Below, piece by piece: positions 8,045 through 15,924 of a stretch of DNA of 64,000 bases. Below the pieces are notes generated by a model that saw nothing but the letters and a program-made list of their open reading frames with translations, did no database searches and was not told the origin of the DNA. Source of the DNA: UBA8514 sp034933685 (GTDB taxonomy: Bacteria; Bacillota; Clostridia; Lachnospirales; Anaerotignaceae); NCBI GenBank assembly GCA_034933685.1, contig JAYFNB010000043.1, forward strand, positions 1 to 64,000. The letters are read 5' to 3'. A program made the translations under genes and the position numbers. Positions within the stretch are counted from its first letter, which is position 1. Each line of letters starts with the position of its first letter.

Positions 8045-9286
8045 TTAATTTTCCTCCGTACATATACTATTTCCAGCCACATATCCTGTTGAAAATGCAA
8101 TCTGCAAATTAAAGCCTCCTGTGTAAGCGTCCAAATCCAAAACTTCTCCAGCAAAATAAAGATTTTTAACTATTTTGCTTTCCATGGTACTTGGATTAAT
8201 TTCATCCACATCAATTCCGCCACTAGTGATAACCGCTTCGTTGTACCCAGAAGTACCTGTAATATTAAGGGTTAAGGCTTTCAAAAGCTCTGCTATTGCT
8301 TTTCTTTCTTCTTTGGTAATATCATGCACCTTTTTGTCCTTTGCAATACCGCTAAGTTCAATAATAACTGGTATCATTTTTTGTGGAAGCAAATCATCCA
8401 ATGCATTTGCAAAATTTTTGTTTATATATTTTTCAAAATCACGAAGAATTCTGTTATCCAAATCCTTATAATCCAGTGCCGGTTTAAGGTCAATGCAAAG
8501 CTTCACCCCATCATTAAACTTTCCTAGAAGGTGGTGGCTTGCGCTAAGAATAACAGGACCGCTTACACCATAATGGGTAAAAAGCATTTCTCCAAAATCT
8601 TCATACATTTCTTTCCCTTTACTGTTTTTAATAACAATTTTAATATTTTTAAGACTAAGACCCATTAAATCCGCACACCATTTTTCCTTTGCCCTAAGTG
8701 GAACTAGAGATGGATAAAGTGGTGTAACATGGTGTCCGCAGTCTTTGGCAAAGTTATACCCATCACCTGTAGACCCTGTACCAGGATATGAAAGACCACC
8801 CGTTGTTACAATAACACCATCCGCCATAACCTTTTCACCACGGCTTGTAACAACACCCTTTACAGTTCCGCCTTCAACAATAAGGCTTTTGATAGGTGTT
8901 TCTAAATGAAGCCTTACCTTCATTTTTCGCATATACCCCTCAAGGGCAGCAACAACATCACTTGCCTTGTCACTCACAGGAAAAACTCTATTCCCTCTTT
9001 CAACCTTTGTTTTTACGCCAAGAGAGTTGAAAAATTCAATAGTTTTTTGGCTGTCAAATGAATAAAAGGAGCTGTATAAAAAATATGGATTACCCGGTAT
9101 GTTGTTTAGAAAGTTATCAACATCACTGTCGTTTGTAATGTTGCAACGCCCTTTACCAGTAATGTATATTTTTTTACCCAGCTTGTTGTTCTTTTCGTAA
9201 ATATGTACTTCATGTCCATTTTCAGCCGCTTTACCTGCCGCAATCATTCCTGCCGCACCGCCGCCAATTACAATTATTTTGCTCAT
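8045..9286 (-). CDS. HI0933/YhiN (BaiN-like) family flavoprotein oxidoreductase
   Basis: 413 aa, the standard length of the family. The N-terminal FAD-binding Rossmann motif GGGAAGMIAAGKAA is at about residues 7-20. It is followed by the family hallmark GKKIYITGKGRCNITN, a middle substrate domain, and the C-terminal FAD motif (GEVLDLDAYTGGFNLQIAF). Related proteins include BaiN, reported in bile-acid dehydroxylation, but most homologues have no known substrate. That assignment should not be carried over here. Located between a phosphatase gene (10 bases away) and aroH (adjacent). Confidence 0.9.
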   Translation of the reverse strand: MSKIIVIGGGAAGMIAAGKAAENGHEVHIYEKNNKLGKKIYITGKGRCNITNDSDVDNFLNNIPGNPYFLYSSFYSFDSQKTIEFFNSLGVKTKVERGNRVFPVSDKASDVVAALEGYMRKMKVRLHLETPIKSLIVEGGTVKGVVTSRGEKVMADGVIVTTGGLSYPGTGSTGDGYNFAKDCGHHVTPLYPSLVPLRAKEKWCADLMGLSLKNIKIVIKNSKGKEMYEDFGEMLFTHYGVSGPVILSASHHLLGKFNDGVKLCIDLKPALDYKDLDNRILRDFEKYINKNFANALDDLLPQKMIPVIIELSGIAKDKKVHDITKEERKAIAELLKALTLNITGTSGYNEAVITSGGIDVDEINPSTMESKIVKNLYFAGEVLDLDAYTGGFNLQIAFSTGYVAGNSICTEEN

Positions 9287-9296
9287 TCAATCACCT

Positions 9297-9914
9297 TTAT
9301 AAAATACCATTGTTTAAATGAGAGCTGTCGTTTAACACTCTCATAAGTCTTCCAAATTTTCTTATTTCAATTAACGAAATTGCGGTGTTGTCAATCCACG
9401 TTTTATTATACAATTCGCAATTAAATTCCATTAAATATTTAATCATCAGCCTTATAATGCCACCGTGTGAAACAATAACAATGTTTTTGTCTGCCTTTCC
9501 TTCAAGCACCTCATCAAGACCTATTTTAATTCTGTCTGTGACCTTATCAAATGAATGGTCACCTGGGAATGTTCCCTTTTCTGGTGCAATAATAAAATCG
9601 TCAAAGTCCTTGCCGTACTTTGCAGATATTTCGGGCGCTGTCATGCCTTCCCATTCACCAAAGTTAATTTCTTTAAAATGTTCTTTAGTAATAATTTTAA
9701 TTCCGTGCGCGTTTGCAATTGGCATTGCAGTTGCAACAGCTCTTTTAAGCGGAGAAGCATAAATTTCATCTACTTTTAATTTTTTAAATCTTTCACCCAA
9801 AAGTTTTGCCTGTTCCTCTCCTTCTGAAGAGAGTTCTATGTCTGTCCAACCTTGAAAACGCCTTGCCTTGTTCCACTCTGTTTCTCCGTGTCTAATTAAA
9901 TAAAGTCTTATCAT
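9297..9914 (-). CDS. Histidine phosphatase family protein (PGM/CobC-like)
   Basis: 205 aa cytosolic member of the histidine phosphatase superfamily. The catalytic motif LIRHGETEWN is at about residues 5-14, the second Arg in FQGWTDIELS, the Glu in INFGEWEG, and the second His in IVSHGGIIR. Substrate specificity cannot be read from the sequence; cofactor-dependent phosphoglycerate mutase-like and alpha-ribazole phosphatase annotations are common. Start taken at ATG 9914 with AGAGG 8 bases upstream; a TTG two codons earlier is less likely. First gene of the leftward cluster ending with ispH/S1. Confidence 0.9.
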   Translation of the reverse strand: MIRLYLIRHGETEWNKARRFQGWTDIELSSEGEEQAKLLGERFKKLKVDEIYASPLKRAVATAMPIANAHGIKIITKEHFKEINFGEWEGMTAPEISAKYGKDFDDFIIAPEKGTFPGDHSFDKVTDRIKIGLDEVLEGKADKNIVIVSHGGIIRLMIKYLMEFNCELYNKTWIDNTAISLIEIRKFGRLMRVLNDSSHLNNGIL

Positions 9915-9957
9915 ATTCAAAACCTCTCAAAATCAGTATCATGTCCACTAACTTAAT

Positions 9958-9966
9958 ATTATACCA
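9958..9966 (-). promoter_or_regulatory. Extended -10 promoter for the phosphatase-ispH cluster
   Basis: Minus strand TGGTATAAT (TATAAT at 9958-9963 with upstream TGG). The -35 region (TGGCAT at 17 bases) is poor, as expected for an extended -10 promoter. Transcript leader about 38 bases. Confidence 0.5.
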
Positions 9967-10020
9967 CAACTCAAACTATTATGCCATCACTTAGTAATCC
10001 TATATTAAAACAATTTCTTT

Positions 10021-10053
10021 TAAAATAAAAGGAAGCAGATATCCTCTGCTCCC
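10021..10053 (-). terminator. Terminator after rluB
   Basis: Minus-strand 9-bp stem (10045-10053 with 10031-10039, one G-U) followed by TTTTATTTTA, 11 bases after the rluB stop. Confidence 0.85.
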
Positions 10054-10063
10054 TAAATGTTTA

Positions 10064-10777
10064 CTATAAAGATTTAAGGTACTTAACTTCCTTATCTGTA
10101 AGAAGTCTGTACTTGCCCTTAGGTAAATCACCAAGCTCAAGTTCTCCTGTTGCCACTCTCTTAAGCGTTGCAACGGGGTGCTTTACTGCATCACACATCT
10201 TTCTAACCTGACGATTTCTGCCTTCAGTAATGGTTATCTTGCACATAGTATACTTTCCTAAATCCTCAACAATTTCAAGGCGGGCAGGCTCAGTCCTTCT
10301 CCCGTCAATATTAACGCCCCACTTAAACTGGTTTATTGCATTCTGGTCTGGTCTGCCAAAAAGCTTTGCCATATATGTTTTTTCAACCAAATGCTTTGGA
10401 TGGGTAAGCTTGTAGGTCAAATCGCCATCATTTGTTAACAACAAAAGTCCAGATGTATCATAATCCAAACGTCCAACTGGCACAATTCTTTCACTAATTC
10501 CCTTCAACAAGTCCATAACTGTAGGCCTGTCAAACTGGTCCTTAACTGTTGAAACAAATCCCTCTGGTTTGTGCAGCATAATGTATACCATTCGCTCGTT
10601 ATTCATTACACGTTTTCCGTTATAAAAAACCGAGTCAACTTTATCATCTACTTTAGTTCCAAGTTCTGTAACAACTACTCCGTTAACAGACACCTTACCT
10701 TCAAGTATAAGTTCCTCTCCCCTTCTTCTTGATGCAACACCTGCGTCCGCCAAATATTTCTGAAGTCTTACTTCCAT
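10064..10777 (-). CDS. rluB: 23S rRNA pseudouridine synthase, RluB/RsuA family
   Basis: 237 aa. N-terminal S4 RNA-binding domain (RLQKYLADAGVASRRRGEELI, split across residues 4-25), then the pseudouridine synthase domain with the catalytic Asp in GRLDYDTSG. Bacillus RluB modifies 23S rRNA U2633-equivalent; exact target here is inferred from family only. Start is the ATG at 10777, which has AGGGGG 7 bases before it; the frame is open further upstream without a ribosome site. The dacF-type gene ends 57 bases upstream, so both may share a transcript. Confidence 0.93.
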   Translation of the reverse strand: MEVRLQKYLADAGVASRRRGEELILEGKVSVNGVVVTELGTKVDDKVDSVFYNGKRVMNNERMVYIMLHKPEGFVSTVKDQFDRPTVMDLLKGISERIVPVGRLDYDTSGLLLLTNDGDLTYKLTHPKHLVEKTYMAKLFGRPDQNAINQFKWGVNIDGRRTEPARLEIVEDLGKYTMCKITITEGRNRQVRKMCDAVKHPVATLKRVATGELELGDLPKGKYRLLTDKEVKYLKSL

Positions 10778-10833
10778 TCTTTTTCCCCCTGCTATATCTA
10801 TCACTATCTAATAAGTTACAGTATACATTTAAA

Positions 10834-11973
10834 TTAAGGATTTAGCCAGAGGTTTATTGTTTTTTCGGCAGAAGTTCTTAAATCATGGCGTAAAACGTCT
10901 TCCTTTGCAGTTAATTCGCTGGTAAAAAGTACCTCTCCAGTGGAAGTTTCAACGGTTATCTCACCCAAAACCTGTCCTTTTTTCACTGGTGCTTCAACTG
11001 AACGTATAAGCCTTGCACTTGTTTTAAGACTAATTTTTTCTTCGTCATTCACCATGGCAAAACCATCTTCACATGTTTGCGCCATAACTTCTCCTTCTTT
11101 TGAATGAAGAATTTGAACAGTACCAACATCAGTTCCAGTTGCAATAATCTGTTCCATTTTATAGTTCTCGAAACCGTAATTCAGCAAACGTTTGGTGTCA
11201 ATCCATTTCTGCTGTTTGCCAGCCGAACCCCATCCACTAGCTAGAACCACTGAAATCAATCGCACTCCATCTCTCTGCGCTGCACCAACGAAGCATTGCC
11301 CAGCCTTTCCTGTAAATCCTGTTTTAACTCCAATTGCTCCGTCATATTCATTTAAAAGTCTGTTTTTGTTGAATGCAGTAAAGGTTCGACTTTTGTTAAG
11401 ACAGCTAAAAGTGTACTCTCTTGTATTTATAAGTTTAACAAAACTTTCATTGTTTAATGCATGTGCAGCAATTATTGCCATATCATATGCCGTTGAATGA
11501 TTATCATCCTCATCTAAACCGTTAGGTGTAACAAACTTTGTATTTTTTGCACCGAGCTCTTCTGCTTTGATGTTCATCATCTTCGCAAACCCTTCAACAC
11601 TTCCGCCTAAATGCTCTGCAATTACAACTGCCGCATCATTACTGCTTTGTAGCATAAGCGGATACAATAAATCTCCAAGCCTGTATTCCTCACCAGATTT
11701 AAGCCCAAGCTTTACCTCTGCCGAAGATGCTGCCTTGCTTGACACAACTGCTGTTTCATCAAGCTTTTGGCTTTCAATGGCCAAAATAGCCGTCATAATT
11801 TTCGTTGTGCTGGCAACTGCCATAGGTACGTCGCTTTTTCTTTCCCAAAGCACTCTTCCTGTGTTTGCATCTATTAAAACAGCGCCTAATGCTCCAATTT
11901 TCAGGTTTTCTGCATGAAGAGAAACCGTGTTGGTAAATAAAATTGCCATAAGTATTATAATAAATTTTTTCAT
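10834..11973 (-). CDS. D-alanyl-D-alanine carboxypeptidase (DacF / PBP5 type)
   Basis: 379 aa secreted or membrane-anchored penicillin-binding protein of the S11 family. A signal peptide is at residues 1-21 (ends LHA). The three active-site motifs are S55-T-T-K58, SSN (in LQSSNDAAV) and KTG (GVKTGFTGKAG). A C-terminal PBP5-like beta domain follows, ending in an amphipathic segment (ASAEKTINLWLNP) suited to membrane attachment. It trims the terminal D-Ala of peptidoglycan pentapeptides; DacF in Bacillus acts in sporulation, but this copy could be vegetative. GGGGTG ribosome site before the ATG. Confidence 0.93.
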   Translation of the reverse strand: MKKFIIILMAILFTNTVSLHAENLKIGALGAVLIDANTGRVLWERKSDVPMAVASTTKIMTAILAIESQKLDETAVVSSKAASSAEVKLGLKSGEEYRLGDLLYPLMLQSSNDAAVVIAEHLGGSVEGFAKMMNIKAEELGAKNTKFVTPNGLDEDDNHSTAYDMAIIAAHALNNESFVKLINTREYTFSCLNKSRTFTAFNKNRLLNEYDGAIGVKTGFTGKAGQCFVGAAQRDGVRLISVVLASGWGSAGKQQKWIDTKRLLNYGFENYKMEQIIATGTDVGTVQILHSKEGEVMAQTCEDGFAMVNDEEKISLKTSARLIRSVEAPVKKGQVLGEITVETSTGEVLFTSELTAKEDVLRHDLRTSAEKTINLWLNP

Positions 11974-11986
11974 TTAATCACCCCGA

Positions 11987-12023
11987 AAATAGTATTTCAA
12001 TTTTGCACAAAACAATACTATTT
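11987..12023. repeat. Inverted repeat in the carboxypeptidase leader
   Basis: A perfect 10-bp inverted repeat (AAATAGTATT at 11987-11996 and AATACTATTT at 12014-12023) separated by 17 bases that themselves contain a TTTT/AAAA pair. It lies 14-50 bases upstream of the carboxypeptidase ATG and could be an operator or a leader RNA hairpin. Confidence 0.5.
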
Positions 12024-12094
12024 CTGCCAATTCAGACATGGCATTTGTTGGGAAACTGTTAATAATCCTCTGAATTCTTAAAATTTTTAATTAT

Positions 12095-12127
12095 AAAAAA
12101 AGACTCTACCTAAAAAAGATAAAGTCC
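12095..12127 (-). terminator. Terminator of the amino-acid ABC operon
   Basis: Minus-strand 10-bp stem (12118-12127 with 12102-12111, including G-U pairs) followed by seven T, 10 bases after the ATPase stop. Confidence 0.85.
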
Positions 12128-12136
12128 ATAAATAAC

Positions 12137-12883
12137 TTATAATACTTTTGCCAAAAAGCTTTTCAATCTTTCACTTTTAGGGTTGGAAAAAAGTTCTTCC
12201 GGAGTTCCTTCCTCCACAATTTTTCCACCATCTACAAATATAACCCTGCTTGCAACCTCTCGTGCAAACCCCATTTCGTGTGTAACCACAACCATAGTCA
12301 TGTTTTCACGAGCAAGGGTTTTCATAACATCTAAAACCTCACCAACCATTTCTGGGTCAAGGGCACTGGTAGGTTCATCAAAAAGCATAACCTCTGGCCT
12401 CATACAAAGTGCACGCACAATTGCAACACGCTGTTTCTGTCCACCACTAAGCTGTGAAGGATACGCTCCTGCCCTGTGGCCAAGCCCAACTCTTTCAAGC
12501 AAAGTCATGGCAAGTTTTTCCGCTTCCTCTTGTGTTTTCCCCTGTAACTTTATAGGGCCGATGGTCATATTTCTAAGTATGGTCATGTGAGGAAAAAGAT
12601 TAAAGTGCTGAAACACCATGCCCATTTTTTGCCTGTGCCTGTTTATATCAACATTTTTGTCTGTTAAATCTTCATCTTCAAATAAAATGCTTCCGCCAGT
12701 TGGCACTTCCAAAAGGTTAAGACAACGTAAAAAAGTGGATTTTCCAGATCCCGAAGGCCCAATTACAACAACAACCTCGCCTTTTTGTATATCAGTTGAA
12801 ATTCCATCAAGCGCTTTTACTTTTCCTCCGGCAAAATGTTTTTCAAGGTCAATAACTTTAATTAAAGTGCTATCAGTGGTCAC
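12137..12883 (-). CDS. Polar amino-acid ABC transporter ATPase (GlnQ/HisP type)
   Basis: 248 aa. Walker A GPSGSGKST at about residues 37-45, Q-loop in MGMVFQHFNLFPH, signature LSGGQKQRVA, Walker B VMLFDEPTSALD and the switch His in VVVTHEMGF: a complete ABC ATPase of the polar amino-acid uptake group. GTG start with AAGGAGG 10 bases before it, overlapping the end of the permease gene by 11 bases, so translation is coupled. It energises uptake with the permease and binding lipoprotein encoded upstream. The substrate (glutamine, arginine, cystine or other) cannot be read from this subunit. Confidence 0.93.
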   Translation of the reverse strand: MTTDSTLIKVIDLEKHFAGGKVKALDGISTDIQKGEVVVVIGPSGSGKSTFLRCLNLLEVPTGGSILFEDEDLTDKNVDINRHRQKMGMVFQHFNLFPHMTILRNMTIGPIKLQGKTQEEAEKLAMTLLERVGLGHRAGAYPSQLSGGQKQRVAIVRALCMRPEVMLFDEPTSALDPEMVGEVLDVMKTLARENMTMVVVTHEMGFAREVASRVIFVDGGKIVEEGTPEELFSNPKSERLKSFLAKVL

Positions 12884-13562
12884 TGTTTCTCAACCTCCTT
12901 TCAAGCCTTGTTACCCCAGCAGTCATACCCATTACCATAACCAAATAAATAACTGCAACAGTTAGAATGGGCATCAAAGCATCAAAGGTACGTCCTCTTA
13001 TTATGTCTCCGCCTTTTGTCAAATCATTCAATGCAATATATCCCGAAACAGATGTTTCTTTTAAAAGCACTATAAATTCGTTGGCAAGAGCAGGTAATAT
13101 GTTCTTAAAAGCTTGTGGCGTAATAATGTATACCATAGTTTGCACGTAGTTAAAGCCAAGGCTTCTGCCTGCCTCAAACTGACCATCATCAATGCTCATA
13201 ATGCCGGAACGAACAATCTCTGCCACATAAGCACCGCTGTTTAAACCAAAAGCAACTATTGCCACAAACACCTTGTCAATTTTAACTGTTCCAAAAACAA
13301 TAAAATAAATAATAAGCAACTGCACAAGTACAGGCGTTCCTCTGATTAGGGTAAGATACACCTTACAAATAAGATCCGGCAGTTTCAGCCTACCTGTTTT
13401 GTCGTAAGTAGAACGAATAATCGCAACAAAAAATCCAATAGCAATGCCTATGAGCGCAGCAAAAAAAGTTACTCTAATGGTAACCCATAAACCCTCGGTA
13501 ATGTATCGCCACCTATCATCTGCTATGAAATTATTGTAAAACCTTAACTTAAAATTATCCAC
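12873..13562 (-). CDS. Polar amino-acid ABC transporter permease
   Basis: 229 aa HisM/GlnP-type permease. It has an N-terminal segment, about five membrane helices, and the cytoplasmic coupling loop (EAGRSLGFNYVQTMVYIITPQAFKNI) that contacts the ATPase. RGTPVLVQL and LNSGAYVAEIVR are family signatures. GTG start with AAAGGA 10 bases upstream. Sits between the binding-protein gene (with a terminator hairpin in the 80-base gap) and the ATPase gene. Confidence 0.92.
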   Translation of the reverse strand: MDNFKLRFYNNFIADDRWRYITEGLWVTIRVTFFAALIGIAIGFFVAIIRSTYDKTGRLKLPDLICKVYLTLIRGTPVLVQLLIIYFIVFGTVKIDKVFVAIVAFGLNSGAYVAEIVRSGIMSIDDGQFEAGRSLGFNYVQTMVYIITPQAFKNILPALANEFIVLLKETSVSGYIALNDLTKGGDIIRGRTFDALMPILTVAVIYLVMVMGMTAGVTRLERRLRNSDH

Positions 13563-13598
13563 AGTTATAAAATCCTTTCAAAACCTCAACCTAATCCT

Positions 13599-13629
13599 TA
13601 AAAAAGAGGGAATTATTAAAATCCCCTCT
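13599..13629 (-). terminator. Hairpin between binding-protein and permease genes
   Basis: Minus-strand stem AGAGGGG/TCCCTCT (13623-13629 with 13605-13611) followed by TTTTTT. It lies 14 bases after the binding-protein stop, inside the operon, so it probably gives partial termination and more binding protein than permease. Confidence 0.75.
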
Positions 13630-13642
13630 GATTTTGCTTTAT

Positions 13643-14431
13643 CTATTCAGCACTGATGTATTTATCAAGTATCGCTTGAACTGTTCCATCTGCTTTAAGT
13701 TCTTCCAACGCTTTGTTTATTTTTTCCAGTAGTTCCGTATTTCCTTTAGCTAAAGCAATAGCATATTCCTCAACAACATATTCTGTTGGAAGAATTTCAA
13801 GTCCCTCATTTTGCTCCACAAATACTTTAGCAGGCTCTCTGTCAATTACAACTGCGTCAACCTTACCCTGAAGGAGTGCCTGAACTGCTTCTGTACCCTT
13901 GTTGTAACGTTGAACATCAGCATCTGGGTAATCATCACTTATATAGATGTCACCTGTTGTACTTTCCTGTACACCAATAGATTTATCTGCTAAATCATCA
14001 GGGGATTTAATCTCAGAACCAGACTTAACAATAACTACCTGATAACCTGTTGCATATGTGTCAGAGAAATCAACGTTTACAAGCCTTTCTTCGTTAACTG
14101 TCATTCCTGCCATGCCCATATCAACCTTGCCGCCCTGTACAGCAGTAATAATTGAGCCAAACTCCATATCTTCTATAACAAGCTCCATGCCAAGCTTTTC
14201 AGCAATTGCCCCTGCTATATCAGCATCAATACCAACAATCTTACTGTCCTCATAAAACTCATATGGAGGGAATGCTGCATTTGTAGCCATAACAAGTTCT
14301 TCTTTTCCATTTGATTCTGCAGCCTTTTCTTCTGTTTTTGCTGGTTCAGCAGGCTTAGCACTGGAGCAACCTGTAGCAAACGCCATTGTGCCAATAACAA
14401 CCGCCGCCATAATTCTTGAATATATTTTCAT
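13643..14431 (-). CDS. Polar amino-acid ABC transporter binding lipoprotein
   Basis: 262 aa extracytoplasmic solute-binding protein family 3. Lipoprotein signal peptide with lipobox ending ATGC22, a charged Lys/Glu/Ala linker, then the bilobed SBP domain. The family motif NAAFPPYEF is near residue 50 and GIDADIAGAIA shortly after; the family-typical GMAGMTVNEER is near residue 105. AAGGAG ribosome site. First gene of the ABC operon, with its own strong promoter. The ligand is not identifiable by reading; the family binds polar amino acids. Confidence 0.93.
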   Translation of the reverse strand: MKIYSRIMAAVVIGTMAFATGCSSAKPAEPAKTEEKAAESNGKEELVMATNAAFPPYEFYEDSKIVGIDADIAGAIAEKLGMELVIEDMEFGSIITAVQGGKVDMGMAGMTVNEERLVNVDFSDTYATGYQVVIVKSGSEIKSPDDLADKSIGVQESTTGDIYISDDYPDADVQRYNKGTEAVQALLQGKVDAVVIDREPAKVFVEQNEGLEILPTEYVVEEYAIALAKGNTELLEKINKALEELKADGTVQAILDKYISAE

Positions 14432-14474
14432 TTATTATCTCTCCTTTTTATGTTTGTTCATACTTTGCCTCATT

Positions 14475-14503
14475 ATTATACGCTATTATTCATTAAAATT
14501 CAA
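14475..14503 (-). promoter_or_regulatory. Promoter of the amino-acid ABC operon
   Basis: Minus strand TTGAAT (14498-14503), 17-base spacer, TATAAT (14475-14480); leader about 37 bases. Confidence 0.75.
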
Positions 14504-14560
14504 TAATTATATTGAAATATGTATGGTTTTATTCATTTCATGCAAATAATATAAATTGCA

Positions 14561-15787
14561 TTAGCAAGCTTTTCTGTCAATGAATTCCGTTCTTGTTTTA
14601 GAATAAATAATTTTTTGCTCACTATACAACCCTGTATAACCACTTAGCATATAGCTTACACTGCACACAATAGCAAAAAATAATAGTTCCTCTGCACCGA
14701 ACATTTCCACACTTAAAATAAGTGATGAAACCGGACAGTTCGTAACGCCACAAAATACTGCAACCATGCCAATGCCTGCTCCAAAAGAAGGGTCAAGTCC
14801 AATAAACCCTGCAACCACATTGCCAAAGGTTGCACCTGTAAAAAATGATGGAACGATTTCTCCTCCTTTAAATCCAGCACCAAGCGTAAACGCTGTAAAT
14901 ATTATTTTAAGTAAAAATGCCCCGAAAAAAACTTTTCCCACAATTGCATGCTCTACAATATTCATACCGCCTCCATTGTAGTCGCTATTCCCTATAATTA
15001 ATGTAAGTGCCAAAACAATTGCACCGCCCACAAATCCTTTTATGTATCGGCTTTTAATGTATTTATCATAACCATGATGTACTTTTTTCATTACAAAACA
15101 AAATAAAATGCTTATAAATGCACACAGCACAGAAAGAATAATCACCTTTCCTATTGATAACGCCCCTATGGATGGTACCCCGCTAAGCAAAAATCTTTCT
15201 GGCGCAACACCAAATGCTGACGCAACTAAACTTCCTGTTACAGCTGCAATTATACAAGGCACTAAGGCAGAATAATGCATAATGCCAATACTAACAACTT
15301 CTAACGAAAATACCGCCGCAGTTACTGGGGTACCAAAAAGCGAGGCAAATGCCGCACTCATTCCACACATGGACATAGTATGCATGTCGTTTTCATCCAA
15401 CTTAATAATTTCCCCAATTTTATTGGAAATGCTGCTGCCTAATTGTAGTGCGGCTCCTTCTTTGCCAGCTGAACCACCAACAAAATGAGTTACAACTGTG
15501 CTTAGAAAAATAAGTGGTGCTGTCTTCAATGGTATGTTTTCTTCAGACCTAATAGAAACAAGTACAAAATTCGTTCCCCTGTCATTTTCTGCAGCCATAA
15601 CCTTATACAGCCATGCAATAAATATACCTGCAATAGGAAGTAAAAATAATACCCACTTTTTTTCTAGCCTAAATTGTGTTGCGCAATCTATACTAAAGTT
15701 AAAAAGTACACCAACAAGGCCAACTAGTATGCCAACAACCACCGCTATTGCAATCCACTTAATAAAAGCTTTTAAATCCTTAATCAC
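14561..15787 (-). CDS. CLC-type anion channel/transporter
   Basis: 408 aa membrane protein of the voltage-gated chloride channel superfamily, about ten hydrophobic segments, no C-terminal CBS pair. The central motif reads GGSAGKEGAALQLG, with the gating Glu of GREGP conserved but Pro replaced by Ala. The third motif is GGEIVPSFFTGATFGN. The GSGIP motif is not recognisable (the region reads RGTNFV). Such departures occur in the fluoride-exporting CLC-F branch as well as in uncharacterised chloride channels, so ion selectivity is open. Start is the GTG at 15787 preceded by AAGGAGAGG; the open frame extends 47 codons further with no ribosome site. Confidence 0.85.
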   Translation of the reverse strand: MIKDLKAFIKWIAIAVVVGILVGLVGVLFNFSIDCATQFRLEKKWVLFLLPIAGIFIAWLYKVMAAENDRGTNFVLVSIRSEENIPLKTAPLIFLSTVVTHFVGGSAGKEGAALQLGSSISNKIGEIIKLDENDMHTMSMCGMSAAFASLFGTPVTAAVFSLEVVSIGIMHYSALVPCIIAAVTGSLVASAFGVAPERFLLSGVPSIGALSIGKVIILSVLCAFISILFCFVMKKVHHGYDKYIKSRYIKGFVGGAIVLALTLIIGNSDYNGGGMNIVEHAIVGKVFFGAFLLKIIFTAFTLGAGFKGGEIVPSFFTGATFGNVVAGFIGLDPSFGAGIGMVAVFCGVTNCPVSSLILSVEMFGAEELLFFAIVCSVSYMLSGYTGLYSEQKIIYSKTRTEFIDRKAC

Positions 15788-15876
15788 TACAACCTCTCCT
15801 TCAAATCTTCCCCAACTTTTTCTACAGTTTTTAATTCTAACATATCTATAGCAAAAATTAAAGGCAATACTCAAAA

Positions 15877-15917
15877 AACATGAAAAACCACCATAGAACT
15901 TTATTGTCCCATAGTGG
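15877..15917 (-). terminator. Hairpin after the histidine kinase gene
   Basis: Minus-strand CCACTAT (15911-15917) pairs with ATGGTGG (15888-15894, one G-U), followed by a T-rich stretch (TTTTCATGTTTTTT). About 8 bases after the kinase stop. Confidence 0.6.
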
Positions 15918-15924
15918 CTTATTT

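Noticed and set aside
15788..15924. Fluoride (crcB) riboswitch before the CLC gene
   Set aside because: No matching conserved core; the gap holds only a terminator and A/T-rich DNA.
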